Assembly (NCBI GenBank): GCA_050251195.1
Contig: JBFWNG010000001.1
Coordinates: 248,001-312,000 of the forward strand
Length of the DNA: 64,000 nucleotides
Direction of reading: 5' to 3'
DNA from: JBFWNG01 sp050251195
GTDB taxonomy: Bacteria > Bdellovibrionota_B > Oligoflexia > Oligoflexales > Oligoflexaceae
The notes beneath the pieces were generated by a model that made no database searches, was not told the DNA's origin, and saw nothing but the letters and a program-made list of their open reading frames with translations. Made by a program: the position numbers and the translations under genes. Positions 8,216 through 17,649 of the stretch are shown here, one piece after another. How positions within the stretch are numbered: position 1 is the stretch's first letter; each line of letters opens with the position of its first letter.

Positions 8216-9768
8216 AGATTGCCGCCGATCTGCGCCAAAACTTCTCTCTTCCTTGTTGCGACGGGCCAGAGCAGAGTAAGGCTAGAAACCAGTTCGTGCA
8301 TTTGAATCGGCATCTTGATGTGAATGCTTCCGCTAGGAAGATTCTCCGAATCCTTGGACTTTTCAGCGAGAATCATGGTCGAAAAAGTCTCTCCGGATGC
8401 GCTTAAAGATTGGAGTTTGTCCACGCATTCCGCGATGACGCCATGGAGCGAATCAGAATTTACCAACACAATGCTGTAGTAGTTTGGGCGTTTTGAGGAA
8501 ATAGTATCCAACGCGTCCTTGCCACTACGAACGATGTCGACGTCCATTTGCAGGCTTTCCAAAGCGCCTGCTAAAATAAAAGCATGCCGCATGTCCCCGT
8601 CGATCAATAGAGCTCTTTTTCCTGAAAAAACGGGAGGGTTCGGTAGCGAGTTTTTCAGGAGCGTTGCAGAAGCGAGTAGCGTGCATCTTTTAGCGCCCGG
8701 TATAGCATCGCGCGCTTCAGGCCTTCGTGCTTCATCGGTTCGCATTTCAGAGGTTTTGACGGGGTCGATCCGCCCATCCTGGACGCTCGAAATGGTCAAC
8801 GAGTCGCCTTCGTGTTTTGAGGGCAGATAAAATGTGAAGATGGAACCGCCGCCTGGATTAGGTTTGACTTCGATGTCGCCACCCAACAAGTGTGCGAGTT
8901 TCTTGCTGATGGCGAGGCCAAGTCCGGTGCCACCATGATACTTCTTCGCCGAGTTTTCCAACTGAGTAAACGCTTCGAAAATTTTTTCGATTTTGTCTTT
9001 TGGAATGCCTATGCCGGTATCAAGCACACTAAAAGCTATGCGATCCACGCGTTGTTTGGCCGGTTGCACGACAAACTCTACTCTGCCCTTAAGGGTAAAC
9101 TTGATCGCATTTGACAAAAAATTCTTGATAATTTGTTCGACGCGAAGCTTGTCCGTATAAATCGAGCTCGGCGTACTTGGGTCTACAAAAATCTTGAACT
9201 CAAGGCCCTTGGCCTCCGCCAGTGGAGAGACCACCGAGCTGATTTTGTCGAGCATTTCATCGAGCTCAAAGTATCGCGGTGCCACCTCAAGCTTTCCTGC
9301 TTCGAATTTAGATACGTCAAGAATATCGTTAATGAGCTCGAGGAGGTCATGTCCCGCTTTCGTTATGGTTTCCGTATATTCTTTTTGTTCCGACGTAAGG
9401 GCATTGCCGAAGTCTTTGAGCAAGGAAGACATGATGAGTATGCTATTAAGAGGTGTGCGAAGCTCATGGGAGATATTCGCTAAGAATTGGGATTTGTATT
9501 TGCTGTTTGCTTCGTGTTCGTCGACTTTCTTTTCGAGATTTTCTTTAACGGCAACAAGTTCCTCATCTCGAAGCCTCAAAGCCTCTTTTTGCTCTTGGAG
9601 AATTTGGGTTTGCTGTTCGAAAGCTTCTCTGGTGGCCTCGAGTTGCAGTCTTGCCGCCTTCTCCTGCTCCCAGGCTCTTTGAACCGCGGGCAAAAACCGC
9701 CAGAGACTTCCTCGCCGTTTAGCGCGGGACGAATTGCTAACCAATGTAAGCGGCAAAGGCACTATCAA
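8212..9768 (-). CDS. Cytoplasmic histidine kinase with a degenerate C-terminal receiver
   Basis: 518 residues. An N-terminal coiled coil (about 30-95, rich in Glu, Gln, Leu) leads into HisKA with His101 (NISHELRTPLNS) and an ATPase domain (NAIKFT, DTGIGIP, GGTGLGLAIS). After a variable linker, residues about 385-505 fold like a receiver (KRALLIDGDMRHAF, VRSGKDAL, KMPIQMHELV), but the phosphoacceptor position reads VLVNSD, with Asn where Asp is normal, so it is probably a pseudo-receiver. There is no membrane segment. It overlaps the HPt gene upstream and the hybrid kinase downstream by 4 bases each. Confidence 0.93.
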   Translation of the reverse strand: MIVPLPLTLVSNSSRAKRRGSLWRFLPAVQRAWEQEKAARLQLEATREAFEQQTQILQEQKEALRLRDEELVAVKENLEKKVDEHEANSKYKSQFLANISHELRTPLNSILIMSSLLKDFGNALTSEQKEYTETITKAGHDLLELINDILDVSKFEAGKLEVAPRYFELDEMLDKISSVVSPLAEAKGLEFKIFVDPSTPSSIYTDKLRVEQIIKNFLSNAIKFTLKGRVEFVVQPAKQRVDRIAFSVLDTGIGIPKDKIEKIFEAFTQLENSAKKYHGGTGLGLAISKKLAHLLGGDIEVKPNPGGGSIFTFYLPSKHEGDSLTISSVQDGRIDPVKTSEMRTDEARRPEARDAIPGAKRCTLLASATLLKNSLPNPPVFSGKRALLIDGDMRHAFILAGALESLQMDVDIVRSGKDALDTISSKRPNYYSIVLVNSDSLHGVIAECVDKLQSLSASGETFSTMILAEKSKDSENLPSGSIHIKMPIQMHELVSSLTLLWPVATRKREVLAQIGGNL

Positions 9769-10091
9769 CTTCCCTTAATCCCCGTCGTGACGCGAGCACA
9801 ATAATTGTCGAGAGCCATTTCTCGGTCCGTCCAATCAGCTGGGAACGTGCCGTTTTTCAGGTCTTTCTCCATCTGGGCCAGACAAGCAGCGAACTCACTG
9901 AATCCGTAGGTCGCCAGAGATCCGGCGATACGGTGGGCGTCCTTGATGGCTTGGCTTTTATCTTCGTTGCGCAGATTTCCCTTAAAGTCCTCTATAATCG
10001 AGGGGAGCTCCTCGGCGAAATCGGCGAGCAACGGACCAAATAAAGGGTCAGCGGCATAAGCGGAGTAGAGTGGTGATTCAGTGTTTTCCAT
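9765..10091 (-). CDS. Stand-alone HPt phosphotransfer protein
   Basis: 108 residues, the usual size of a lone histidine phosphotransfer domain. His53 in AHRIAGSLATYGF matches the active-site helix of HPt proteins (usually HxLKGxA). Such proteins carry phosphate between a hybrid kinase receiver and a final response regulator. It lies 9 bases after the sigma-54 regulator and overlaps the next kinase by 4 bases, which makes it the obvious link between the kinases and the NtrC-type regulator of this operon. Confidence 0.92.
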   Translation of the reverse strand: MENTESPLYSAYAADPLFGPLLADFAEELPSIIEDFKGNLRNEDKSQAIKDAHRIAGSLATYGFSEFAACLAQMEKDLKNGTFPADWTDREMALDNYCARVTTGIKGS

Positions 10092-10100
10092 GTGTGCCTC

Positions 10101-11468
10101 CTATCGGTACTGACCTTGTTGGAATCCATAACGTTCCATGAGCCTATAGATGTCCGCCCTGTATCTTCCCGATCTTCTTGCGATCTCGGACACGTTGCCG
10201 TGCGTCGACTTGAGCAAGAATTCGAGATACTTTTTCTCAAAAGCCTGCTTGGCTTCCGTCAGAGGCAGGTCGAATACTTGATCGTGAAACACCTCAGTTG
10301 AAACATCGGAGGATGCGCCAGAAAGATGTTGGAACATGTCCTTAATATCCAGCTCGTGTCCTCTTGCCAGTACGACCCCTCGCTCTACTGCGTTTTGGAG
10401 CTCCCGGATGTTTCCGGGCCAGGTGTATGACATGAGCCGAGATAATAGTGCCTTGGACGGCGGAAGTATTTCTTTGTTAAAGCGTTGGTTAAACTGCTTC
10501 AAAAAATGGTTGATGAGCACCGGAATATCACCAATCCGATCTCGAAGCGGCGGAATACGGATAACAACGACGGAAAGCCTAAAGAACAAGTCTTCTCTGA
10601 ATCGCTTGTTCTTCACTTCCTCATAGATGTCTCTATGGGTCGCAGCAATCACGCGCGTATCGATATTGATCGTCGTCGAACTTCCGACCGGCGTGATTTG
10701 TTTTTCCTGTAGAACCCGCAGAAGTTTGGTTTGAAGAGTAAATGGCATGTCGCCAATCTCATCGAGTAATAACGTTCCTTTGTGACAGAGTTCGAAAATA
10801 CCCTTTCGATCCGACTTGGCGTCCGTGAATGCGCCTTTTTTATGTCCGAATAATTCGGATTCGAGGAGATTTTCCGGTATGGCGCCGCAGTTGATGGCGG
10901 CAAACCTACTATGTTTGCGCTTGGAGATACTATGAATTGTACGCGCCACGACTTCTTTACCGGTTCCCGACTCTCCCAGAACAAGAACTGTGGAGTCTAC
11001 GTCTTTGACTTTCTCGATAGTATCCAAGACTTCTTTAATGGCGGGACTGTCGCCTAAGATAAATTCCCTGAGACCGCCTGATTCCTGAGTATCAGGCCTC
11101 TCCGTTAGGTGCGCTTTTACTTCGGATACGATCTGTGCAGGTTCGGATCCCTTTGTTAAGAAGGACGTCGCTCCTCGCTGCATGCATTCAACGGCATTCT
11201 CAACGGTGGAGTGTGCGGTTAATATAAAAACTTTTGTAAACGGAGATTGTTTGAGAATAAAAGGTAGACCATCGAGTCCGTATTCTTTTTCCAGGGAGAG
11301 GTCGAGAAGAATCGCATCGTAAGAATGCCGCTTGAGCGATTCTCTGAGTTCGCTGAGGTCAGATCCAACGTCCACCAGGAAGCCTGCAGCCGAAAAAGTC
11401 GCGCTATAGAACCGACAGATACTTGGATCATCATCGATTATAAGTACTCTGCCCTGTAGTCCTTGCAT
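10101..11468 (-). CDS. NtrC-family sigma-54-dependent response regulator
   Basis: 455 residues. The receiver domain has IIDDD at 11-14 and phosphoacceptor Asp56. The AAA+ domain carries Walker A GESGTGKE (165-172), the sigma-54 contact loop GAFTDA (212-217, a known variant of GAFTGA), Walker B LLLDEIGD and the R-finger region. The C-terminus is a Fis-like helix-turn-helix (NVSEIARRSGRYRADIYRLMERYGF region). It activates transcription at -24/-12 promoters when phosphorylated. The ATG at 11468 has AGGAG just upstream, better than the open ATG at 11492. It is the first gene of the phosphorelay operon. Confidence 0.95.
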   Translation of the reverse strand: MQGLQGRVLIIDDDPSICRFYSATFSAAGFLVDVGSDLSELRESLKRHSYDAILLDLSLEKEYGLDGLPFILKQSPFTKVFILTAHSTVENAVECMQRGATSFLTKGSEPAQIVSEVKAHLTERPDTQESGGLREFILGDSPAIKEVLDTIEKVKDVDSTVLVLGESGTGKEVVARTIHSISKRKHSRFAAINCGAIPENLLESELFGHKKGAFTDAKSDRKGIFELCHKGTLLLDEIGDMPFTLQTKLLRVLQEKQITPVGSSTTINIDTRVIAATHRDIYEEVKNKRFREDLFFRLSVVVIRIPPLRDRIGDIPVLINHFLKQFNQRFNKEILPPSKALLSRLMSYTWPGNIRELQNAVERGVVLARGHELDIKDMFQHLSGASSDVSTEVFHDQVFDLPLTEAKQAFEKKYLEFLLKSTHGNVSEIARRSGRYRADIYRLMERYGFQQGQYR

Positions 11469-11702
11469 AAATCTCCTATTCCACTTCAACAACGAAAGAT
11501 TGAATCTATAAAATCTGTAACCAAATTAATACGGGTCAATGTATCTTTTTTCCTTCAGCTAGGTCTTGGCTGATGAGCCAGTTATTCGCTCGATATCACC
11601 CTTTTGAACCGATCAAACACCAAAAAAGGATGTTCGATTCAATGGTTAAGTCGTCTCGTAAACCTAGGTCTCCTCTGTGTTTAGAACACTATCTCTCAGT
11701 GA

Positions 11703-12170
11703 TTGAGTTACACTCAGCAAGATCCGTTCCAGAACGTCATCCGTAGAGGGTCAGGCGCGAGAAAATCCCTCGCATGGTACGAACCTTGCTTGGTCTACTA
11801 TGTCATAACTAGGTTGAAGAGGAACTTCGTGTATTTTCCGTACCAGAAAGATAGTGGGTCCAAAGCGCTTCATATTGCTCTCGTGTCGAAAAGTACCGAC
11901 CTCGAGAAGCAGGTCAAGAATGGAGTCAGTCGAGGACAGATTGTACTCACAACGTTTCAAGATTTGCTTGAGCTCGAGGAATACCTGACGTTTCCGCTCA
12001 GCGGTTTCGAAATAGTGATCGTCGATCGCAACAACCTGGTCGATGATATTGCTGTGGTTGAACGGGAAATCAACGACTTATTCGGCGTTTCGCCCATATT
12101 TGTTTACTCCGATCCTTCGCAAGCTTGCGCTTTGGAAAAGCAACTCTCCCGAGCTTTTAAAATAAGCTGA
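11703..12170 (+). CDS. Degenerate receiver-like orphan protein
   Basis: Up to 155 residues, divergent from the phosphorelay operon. The C-terminal ~110 residues alternate strands and helices as in a receiver: HIALVSKS, a helix, IVLTTF, then FEIVIVDRNN (Asp at the phosphoacceptor position), then PIFVYSDP. The conserved acidic pair and switch Lys of true receivers are not obvious, so phosphorylation is doubtful. The start is uncertain: the frame opens with TTG at 11703 right after an in-frame stop and has no clear ribosome site, while GTG at 11829 is preceded by AGAGGA at normal spacing and would give just the receiver-like part. Confidence 0.55.
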   Translation: MSYTQQDPFQNVIRRGSGARKSLAWYEPCLVYYVITRLKRNFVYFPYQKDSGSKALHIALVSKSTDLEKQVKNGVSRGQIVLTTFQDLLELEEYLTFPLSGFEIVIVDRNNLVDDIAVVEREINDLFGVSPIFVYSDPSQACALEKQLSRAFKIS

Positions 12171-12239
12171 ACCAAGATGATACACATGAGATCATTCGCT
12201 GCTCCAACATGTTGGATAATACATGCTGCGTTTCCGGTA

Positions 12240-12287
12240 TTCCGCTTTCCGCGTTTTAATTAAAGAAGAGGGAATAACGGAAATGCG
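12240..12287. repeat. TTCCGCG-family dispersed repeat, diverged copy
   Basis: TTCCGCTTTCCGCG at 12240-12253 is followed after a short AT spacer by GGAATAACGGAAATGCG, which is the inverted counterpart arm seen in the better copies at 48184 and 59205. Confidence 0.55.
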
Positions 12288-12546
12288 AACGAACATTATC
12301 CGACGCGTTGATTGTCGAGCGAAGAACGACTCTTAGTGGTAAACCACTATTTTTAGATTGGAAAAGGCGAGGAGGGGGCTCTCGAAAGAACCCCTTGGAA
12401 CGAGGATTTTAAGGTAAGACAGTATTGAAAAAAACAGGTTTGAAAAATCGTGGTATGAAAAAAAACAACTTTGTGTTCAATCTCCAAATTCAAAAGTCGA
12501 AGTCATTTAAGCAAGTGCCGTGCCAAGCCGGACACGGATTCTCAGG

Positions 12547-12562
12547 TGGCACCGATCTTGTA
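12547..12562 (+). promoter_or_regulatory. Candidate sigma-54 promoter of the universal stress protein gene
   Basis: TGGCACCGATCTTGTA has the -24 GG at 12548-12549 and TTG ending at 12560, giving the exact GG-N10-G spacing. The -12 element reads GT in place of GC. It lies 48 bases before the ATG. No sigma-70-like promoter is equally good there. Confidence 0.5.
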
Positions 12563-12610
12563 TTCTCATGGGCAAGGGAACCTCATTTTTAGCGCAACAA
12601 GAGAGGCTTT

Positions 12611-13552
12611 ATGGAAAAGAAATTCGTAGTGACCATGGCTGTGGGCGGAATCTTCGAGCTGGATAAACATGTCCTCGAATGCGCTGAGGCGCTTGGCTTG
12701 CGGCCCGACGTCAAGCTCAACATGGTCCATGTTTACCCCTATTATCCTCGTATTTCGGAAGCAGATCAGACCGATCTTGCGAAGAATCAGGACACAAAGG
12801 CGCTCGATTTGGCGCAAAAGACGTTGGATTCCTACACCTTGTTGCTCGATCCTCAGATCGATCTCGAAGCAAGCGTGCTCCGCGGAAAGATCGTCGACGA
12901 GTTGATTGCGTTCGTCAACTCGACCGACAGCGACTTGCTCATGATTGGTTTCGACCCAGACGGCTCCAAGTTTATTCCCGACGAAATGTCTGTAACCAGC
13001 GAACTTCTCGAGAAATCCCCGGTTCCCGTCCTGGTTGCGTCGAGGGACGCCAAAGTTGATACGGCTGGTGAACTTCGTCTGATAATTGCCGACGACATGT
13101 CGGAAGGGAGCGACAAATTGCTTGAGTACTCGGCGAAGATAGCCAATGCTTTTGGCAATGTAAGGCTTATCGACGCTCATATCGAAAATCTTCAGAACCA
13201 GAGGCTCAACACTTCGATTCTGAAGGTGTACATGTTGTCTTTAGGAGGCGTCGAGGCCATGAGCATTTCCAACGATCAGATTCTCGACAACTTCCGCGCC
13301 CGAATGAAGAGACACATGGATGAGCGAGTAGACAAACTCAAGGAGAAAGACGGATTCGCACAGACGCATATCCAAACCATGGTGCTCGAAGGTCAACCGC
13401 TCGAAGGTTTGAAAAAATCAGTAGAACGTCTCGACGCCGACATTGTGGTTTTTGGGAAACATAAAAAATTCCGCGACGGAGGCCCCTTCTTTGGGGGAAT
13501 TAAGGAAAGGGCGATGTTAGGCCTAGGCGTTCCAGTTCTCATAGTCCCGTAA
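12611..13552 (+). CDS. Tandem universal stress protein (UspA family)
   Basis: 313 residues forming two Usp domains. The first (about 1-143) runs from FVVTMAVGG to DSDLLMIGFD and SPVPVLVASRD, and the second (about 150-313) from LRLIIADDMSEGS to DADIVVFGKHKKF and GVPVLIVP. The GxxG-type nucleotide loop is only partly kept (second half: GKHKKFRDGGPFFGG), so ATP binding is uncertain. Usp proteins act in the cytoplasm under stress or growth arrest. The ATG follows AGAGG. A sigma-54-like promoter upstream and the NtrC-type regulator operon nearby suggest this may be a target of that regulator. Confidence 0.88.
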   Translation: MEKKFVVTMAVGGIFELDKHVLECAEALGLRPDVKLNMVHVYPYYPRISEADQTDLAKNQDTKALDLAQKTLDSYTLLLDPQIDLEASVLRGKIVDELIAFVNSTDSDLLMIGFDPDGSKFIPDEMSVTSELLEKSPVPVLVASRDAKVDTAGELRLIIADDMSEGSDKLLEYSAKIANAFGNVRLIDAHIENLQNQRLNTSILKVYMLSLGGVEAMSISNDQILDNFRARMKRHMDERVDKLKEKDGFAQTHIQTMVLEGQPLEGLKKSVERLDADIVVFGKHKKFRDGGPFFGGIKERAMLGLGVPVLIVP

Positions 13553-13619
13553 AATGACGGGCAAATATAACCAGGCAGATAAAGGTCGTTGTCTGGATGT
13601 GTCACACCGTTTTTTAGGC

Positions 13620-13625
13620 TATAAT
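13620..13625 (+). promoter_or_regulatory. -10 element TATAAT before lipoprotein gene
   Basis: A consensus TATAAT lies 44 bases before the ATG at 13670. No good -35 is seen at 16-18 bases upstream, so recognition may depend on an activator. Confidence 0.45.
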
Positions 13626-13669
13626 GGAAGAAATTATCGACATTATAACCAGGATCAAGGAGAAGACAC

Positions 13670-14464
13670 ATGTTCCAGCGATTGGCTCGGCCGATATATG
13701 CATCAGTTTTGGCGTTCAGTTTAGGGCTTGTTGGTTGCGGAGCGACCCCGACGGACGAAGAGGAACTCCCCAAGAAAAACGAACAAAAGACGGGAGGCGG
13801 AGACATTGGGCTCAAAAATCCTCCTCCTTCTAAGAATCCCACCGGCAAGGAAGATAGCGACAAGGCCGAAGAACTCGGGCTCATTGGAAAGTACGCGAGC
13901 AGATGTCTTGAGGATCAGAACGGCATTCGCTTTCAATATCTTATGGAATGGGCGCCCACCATGGTTGCGGAATATCTCGTGCTTTACCACTCTACCGACG
14001 ATAGGCAGTGCTCAAGTTTTGCTGTCGCGATTGTTCATGCGTCCTCGTATAAAATCGGAAAGGAAACCGACCTTGGCTTTCAAGAAGTTGATCTGACGGA
14101 ACAATTTGCTCAAGTGCAATTGTTTCAACAGAAGGACGCCGATGAATTTAACAAGACTTCTGCCTTCGGCTATACCGATTGGAAGATTGAAGAGTGGAAA
14201 GACGTTACCGACCGTCCTCAAAGTCCCGATGATAAGCCGATTGGCGTGAAAGGCACGAAGTCCTACCTTGTTTACGGCGTAGAGAAAAACGTCATCTATC
14301 AACCGCTTTTGACCGAAGAAAAAAAGGGCGAAACGCCGGAAACCCGACCAACCCAGGTTCGCTCGAACGTTCCGATGCAGCGGATCAAGGAAGGAACATC
14401 TCTCGTGGGCGAAGAAGTACAGACAGTTTCAGGACAACTCAAGATCCCGGTCGTGAAATTCTAA
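13670..14464 (+). CDS. Lipoprotein, unknown function
   Basis: 264 residues. The signal peptide ends in GLVGC, with Gly at +2, followed by a disordered charged linker rich in Lys, Asp and Pro to about residue 65. The remaining part is a mixed alpha/beta domain with no motif I can name. Cys residues flank the domain start (SRCLEDQNG and RQCSSFA). AAGGAG precedes the ATG. It converges with phoU, overlapping its 3' end by 4 bases, so the two genes cannot be on one transcript. Confidence 0.8.
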   Translation: MFQRLARPIYASVLAFSLGLVGCGATPTDEEELPKKNEQKTGGGDIGLKNPPPSKNPTGKEDSDKAEELGLIGKYASRCLEDQNGIRFQYLMEWAPTMVAEYLVLYHSTDDRQCSSFAVAIVHASSYKIGKETDLGFQEVDLTEQFAQVQLFQQKDADEFNKTSAFGYTDWKIEEWKDVTDRPQSPDDKPIGVKGTKSYLVYGVEKNVIYQPLLTEEKKGETPETRPTQVRSNVPMQRIKEGTSLVGEEVQTVSGQLKIPVVKF

Positions 14465-15123
14465 GCGAACTCAGGACGGTGCCGCACGATGGTGCCGTCG
14501 ATCATGTAAATGACATCCTCAGCGATATTGGTGGCGTAGTCGCCAATTCGCTCGAGGTGCCTCGAAATAGAAATATACTGGCAGTATGCTTCTACCATCA
14601 ACGGATCTTGCTTCATTTTTTCGAACACTACCGAATACATTTCGCGATTAATGGCATCGACTTCGTCGTCCATCTTTCGGACGTCATGCGCGAGCTGCGG
14701 GCTTGATTTCACAAACGCGTCGATCGAGGCGCGGAGCATCGCTCTGGCCTTTGCGGCCATCGTCTTATAATCAAACGGTGCTTTGACTTGGGGTTGGTTG
14801 CAGAGAAACAAGGTTCTCTCTGCAATGTTTACCGCAATGTCGCCAATTCTTTCAAGATCGTTGTTGATCTTGAGTGCTGCGATGATGAAGCGGAGGTCGC
14901 TGGCGACGGGTTGATGGAGGGCCAAAATCCCCAGGCAGTTTTCTTCGACGCTCACTTCCATTAAGTCGACCTGGACGTCGTGATTGATAACCTCGCGCCC
15001 AAGCTTTTCATCGCGTTTATCGAGGGCTAACACAGCCTTGGAAACGGCTTCTTCCACTAACGACCCTAACGACAATAGTTGTTGTTTGAGGCTCTCAAGA
15101 TCTTTCTCCATGCTCTTTGTCAT
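14461..15123 (-). CDS. phoU: Phosphate signalling protein PhoU
   Basis: 220 residues made of two three-helix PhoU repeats. The motifs EKLGREVINHDVQVDLMEVSVEENCLGILALHQPVASDLR (part shown over residues 39-79) and the second-half ERIGDYATNIAEDVIYM are typical. PhoU binds PstB and PhoR and turns off the kinase when phosphate is plentiful. It is the last gene of the pst operon, 13 bases after pstB, with GAGGAAGC before the start. Confidence 0.96.
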   Translation of the reverse strand: MTKSMEKDLESLKQQLLSLGSLVEEAVSKAVLALDKRDEKLGREVINHDVQVDLMEVSVEENCLGILALHQPVASDLRFIIAALKINNDLERIGDIAVNIAERTLFLCNQPQVKAPFDYKTMAAKARAMLRASIDAFVKSSPQLAHDVRKMDDEVDAINREMYSVVFEKMKQDPLMVEAYCQYISISRHLERIGDYATNIAEDVIYMIDGTIVRHRPEFA

Positions 15124-15136
15124 CAGATGCTTCCTC

Positions 15137-15903
<767 letters not shown>

Positions 15904-15907
<4 letters not shown>

Positions 15908-16773
15908 AATCTGTTTCGCCCCAGTTTGTTCCGTATCACAATAGCCGTGAAGTTCATACTTATCAAAATCGCCAACAGGACAATGATGGCCGCTGCCGCG
16001 AGGCCGTGAAACTCGACTTTCGGGCGGGAGGCCCAGTTATAGATCTGCACAGGAAGACTCGTAAAAGAATCCATCGGTCCTTCGGGGACAAAGGACACGT
16101 AGCTTAAGGCGCCGACAACGATCAGAGGTGCGGTCTCGCCGATGGCGCGCGACAACGACAGAATAATGCCCGTCAGAATGCCGCCCGCGGCGTTGGGGAG
16201 AATGTGGGAGAAAACGACGTTCCACCGTCGCGCACCAAGTGCGTACGCTCCCATTTTGATGTCTTTGGGAACCGCTCGAATAGCATGCTGGGACGCAATG
16301 ACGATCACAGGCAACACAAGCAGAGCAAGGGTCAAGCTGCCTGCTAGAACGCTGCGGCCCAGACCGAAGAACCTGACGAATATTCCCAAACCTAACAGGC
16401 CGTAAACGATTGACGGCATTCCGGCAAGATTGGCTATGTTTATCTCAATGAGGCGAACAAGTTTGTTTCCGCGCGGCGCATATTCTTCCAAGAACACCGC
16501 TGTTCCAATCCCAAAGGGGATGGAAAAGAGAGCCGTGAACAGCATGAGCCAAAGACTGCCGTAAATAGCAGCCTTTACGCCCGCCTTATGCGCAAATCGC
16601 GACGGGAAGTTGGAAAAGAATTCTTTGGACAGCCAGGGCATTCCTTCCATGAAAATATGGAACAAAAGCCCGAGTAAAATAAGAACAGCCATCCCCGTCA
16701 CAAGCGTACAGGAGACAACAAAAATTTTTTGCAACAATAGCCTTTTTCTGCGATTCGCCTTATCAATTTCCAA
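15904..16773 (-). CDS. pstA: Phosphate ABC transporter permease PstA
   Basis: 289 residues with six predicted membrane spans. The motifs GIGTAVFLEEYAP, NLAGMPSIVYGLLGLGIF and the EAA-like loop YALGARRWNVVFSHILPNAAGGILTG (ending GETAPLIVVG) identify PstA. It begins on the base after the pstC stop region, without a gap. Confidence 0.97.
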
Positions 16774-17649
16774 CTAAAACTCTCGCTTCGAAATGACCCA
16801 GTTACCGATGATATTCATGCCAAACGTAATAATGAAGAGCAGAGTTCCGACCGCATAGGAGGTTTGATAGCCAATGCTGTCAGCAGGAATATCTCCGAGA
16901 CTCACTTGAACAATATACGCAGTCATCGTCTGAATGCTTTCAAGAGGATTGAAGGTGAGGTTGGGGTTGGCGCCGGCCGCAAGGACAACCGCCATGGTCT
17001 CGCCAATGGCGCGGGATATCGCGAGGATCGTTGCCGCGCTAATCTGTCCAACGCTGCTATGCATAACGACGTACAAAGAAACCTCGAGCTTGGTCGCGCC
17101 AAGCGCATATCCTCCCTCTCTCAAACTTCTCGGCAACGCCCGAAAGCCATCGTCGCACAGCGACACGATCATGGGGAGGATCATAATGGCAACAACGATA
17201 ATGGCGCTCAGAGCGTTAAAGACCTCAATCTCGGGAAGAAAAGACTTTAACCAAGGGGTGATAAAAGTGAGCGCAAAATACCCGTAAACAACGGTCGGTA
17301 TGCCGGCGAGGACTTCGAGGACAGGTTTCAGGAAGGCTCGCAGCGTGGGTTTGGCGAACTCGCTTAAATAAATCGCGACAGCCAAGCCAAGAGGAAGAGC
17401 CAGAAAAATAGAACCTATGACGACAAGGAAACTTCCACAGACGAGCGGTAGGACTCCGAATGTCTGGGGCTCAACAAGAGGTTCCCATTTCGTGCCCAGG
17501 AAAAATTCCGATAAAGAAACATGGGAGAAAAACTTTATAGATTCTTCGCCCATGATCGCGATAACCGTGATCGTGGTAATAAGGGAGACGCTGACGCAAC
17601 AGAGCAACGTGATCCAAAGCGCCAGGTCAACCTTCTTTGAGAACTGCAT
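16774..17649 (-). CDS. pstC: Phosphate ABC transporter permease PstC
   Basis: 291 residues with six membrane spans. ALPLGLAVAIYLSEFA, VLAGIPTVVYGYFAL and the coupling loop YALGATKLEVSLYVVMHSS with AISRAIGETMAVVLAAG mark PstC. It starts immediately after pstS with no intergenic space. Confidence 0.97.
   Translation of the reverse strand: MQFSKKVDLALWITLLCCVSVSLITTITVIAIMGEESIKFFSHVSLSEFFLGTKWEPLVEPQTFGVLPLVCGSFLVVIGSIFLALPLGLAVAIYLSEFAKPTLRAFLKPVLEVLAGIPTVVYGYFALTFITPWLKSFLPEIEVFNALSAIIVVAIMILPMIVSLCDDGFRALPRSLREGGYALGATKLEVSLYVVMHSSVGQISAATILAISRAIGETMAVVLAAGANPNLTFNPLESIQTMTAYIVQVSLGDIPADSIGYQTSYAVGTLLFIITFGMNIIGNWVISKREF

Larger units (their letters stand above)
12171..12610. other. Long intergenic region with repeat fragment and usp promoter
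   Basis: No gene is supported in these 440 bases. They hold a copy of the TTCCGCG repeat family (about 12240-12287), a weak hairpin near 12373-12395, AT-rich sequence, and a sigma-54-like promoter close to the downstream gene. Confidence 0.6.

Noticed and set aside
12373..12395. Hairpin as terminator of the receiver-like gene
   Set aside because: The stem has mismatches and no T-run follows, and it is about 200 bases past the stop.
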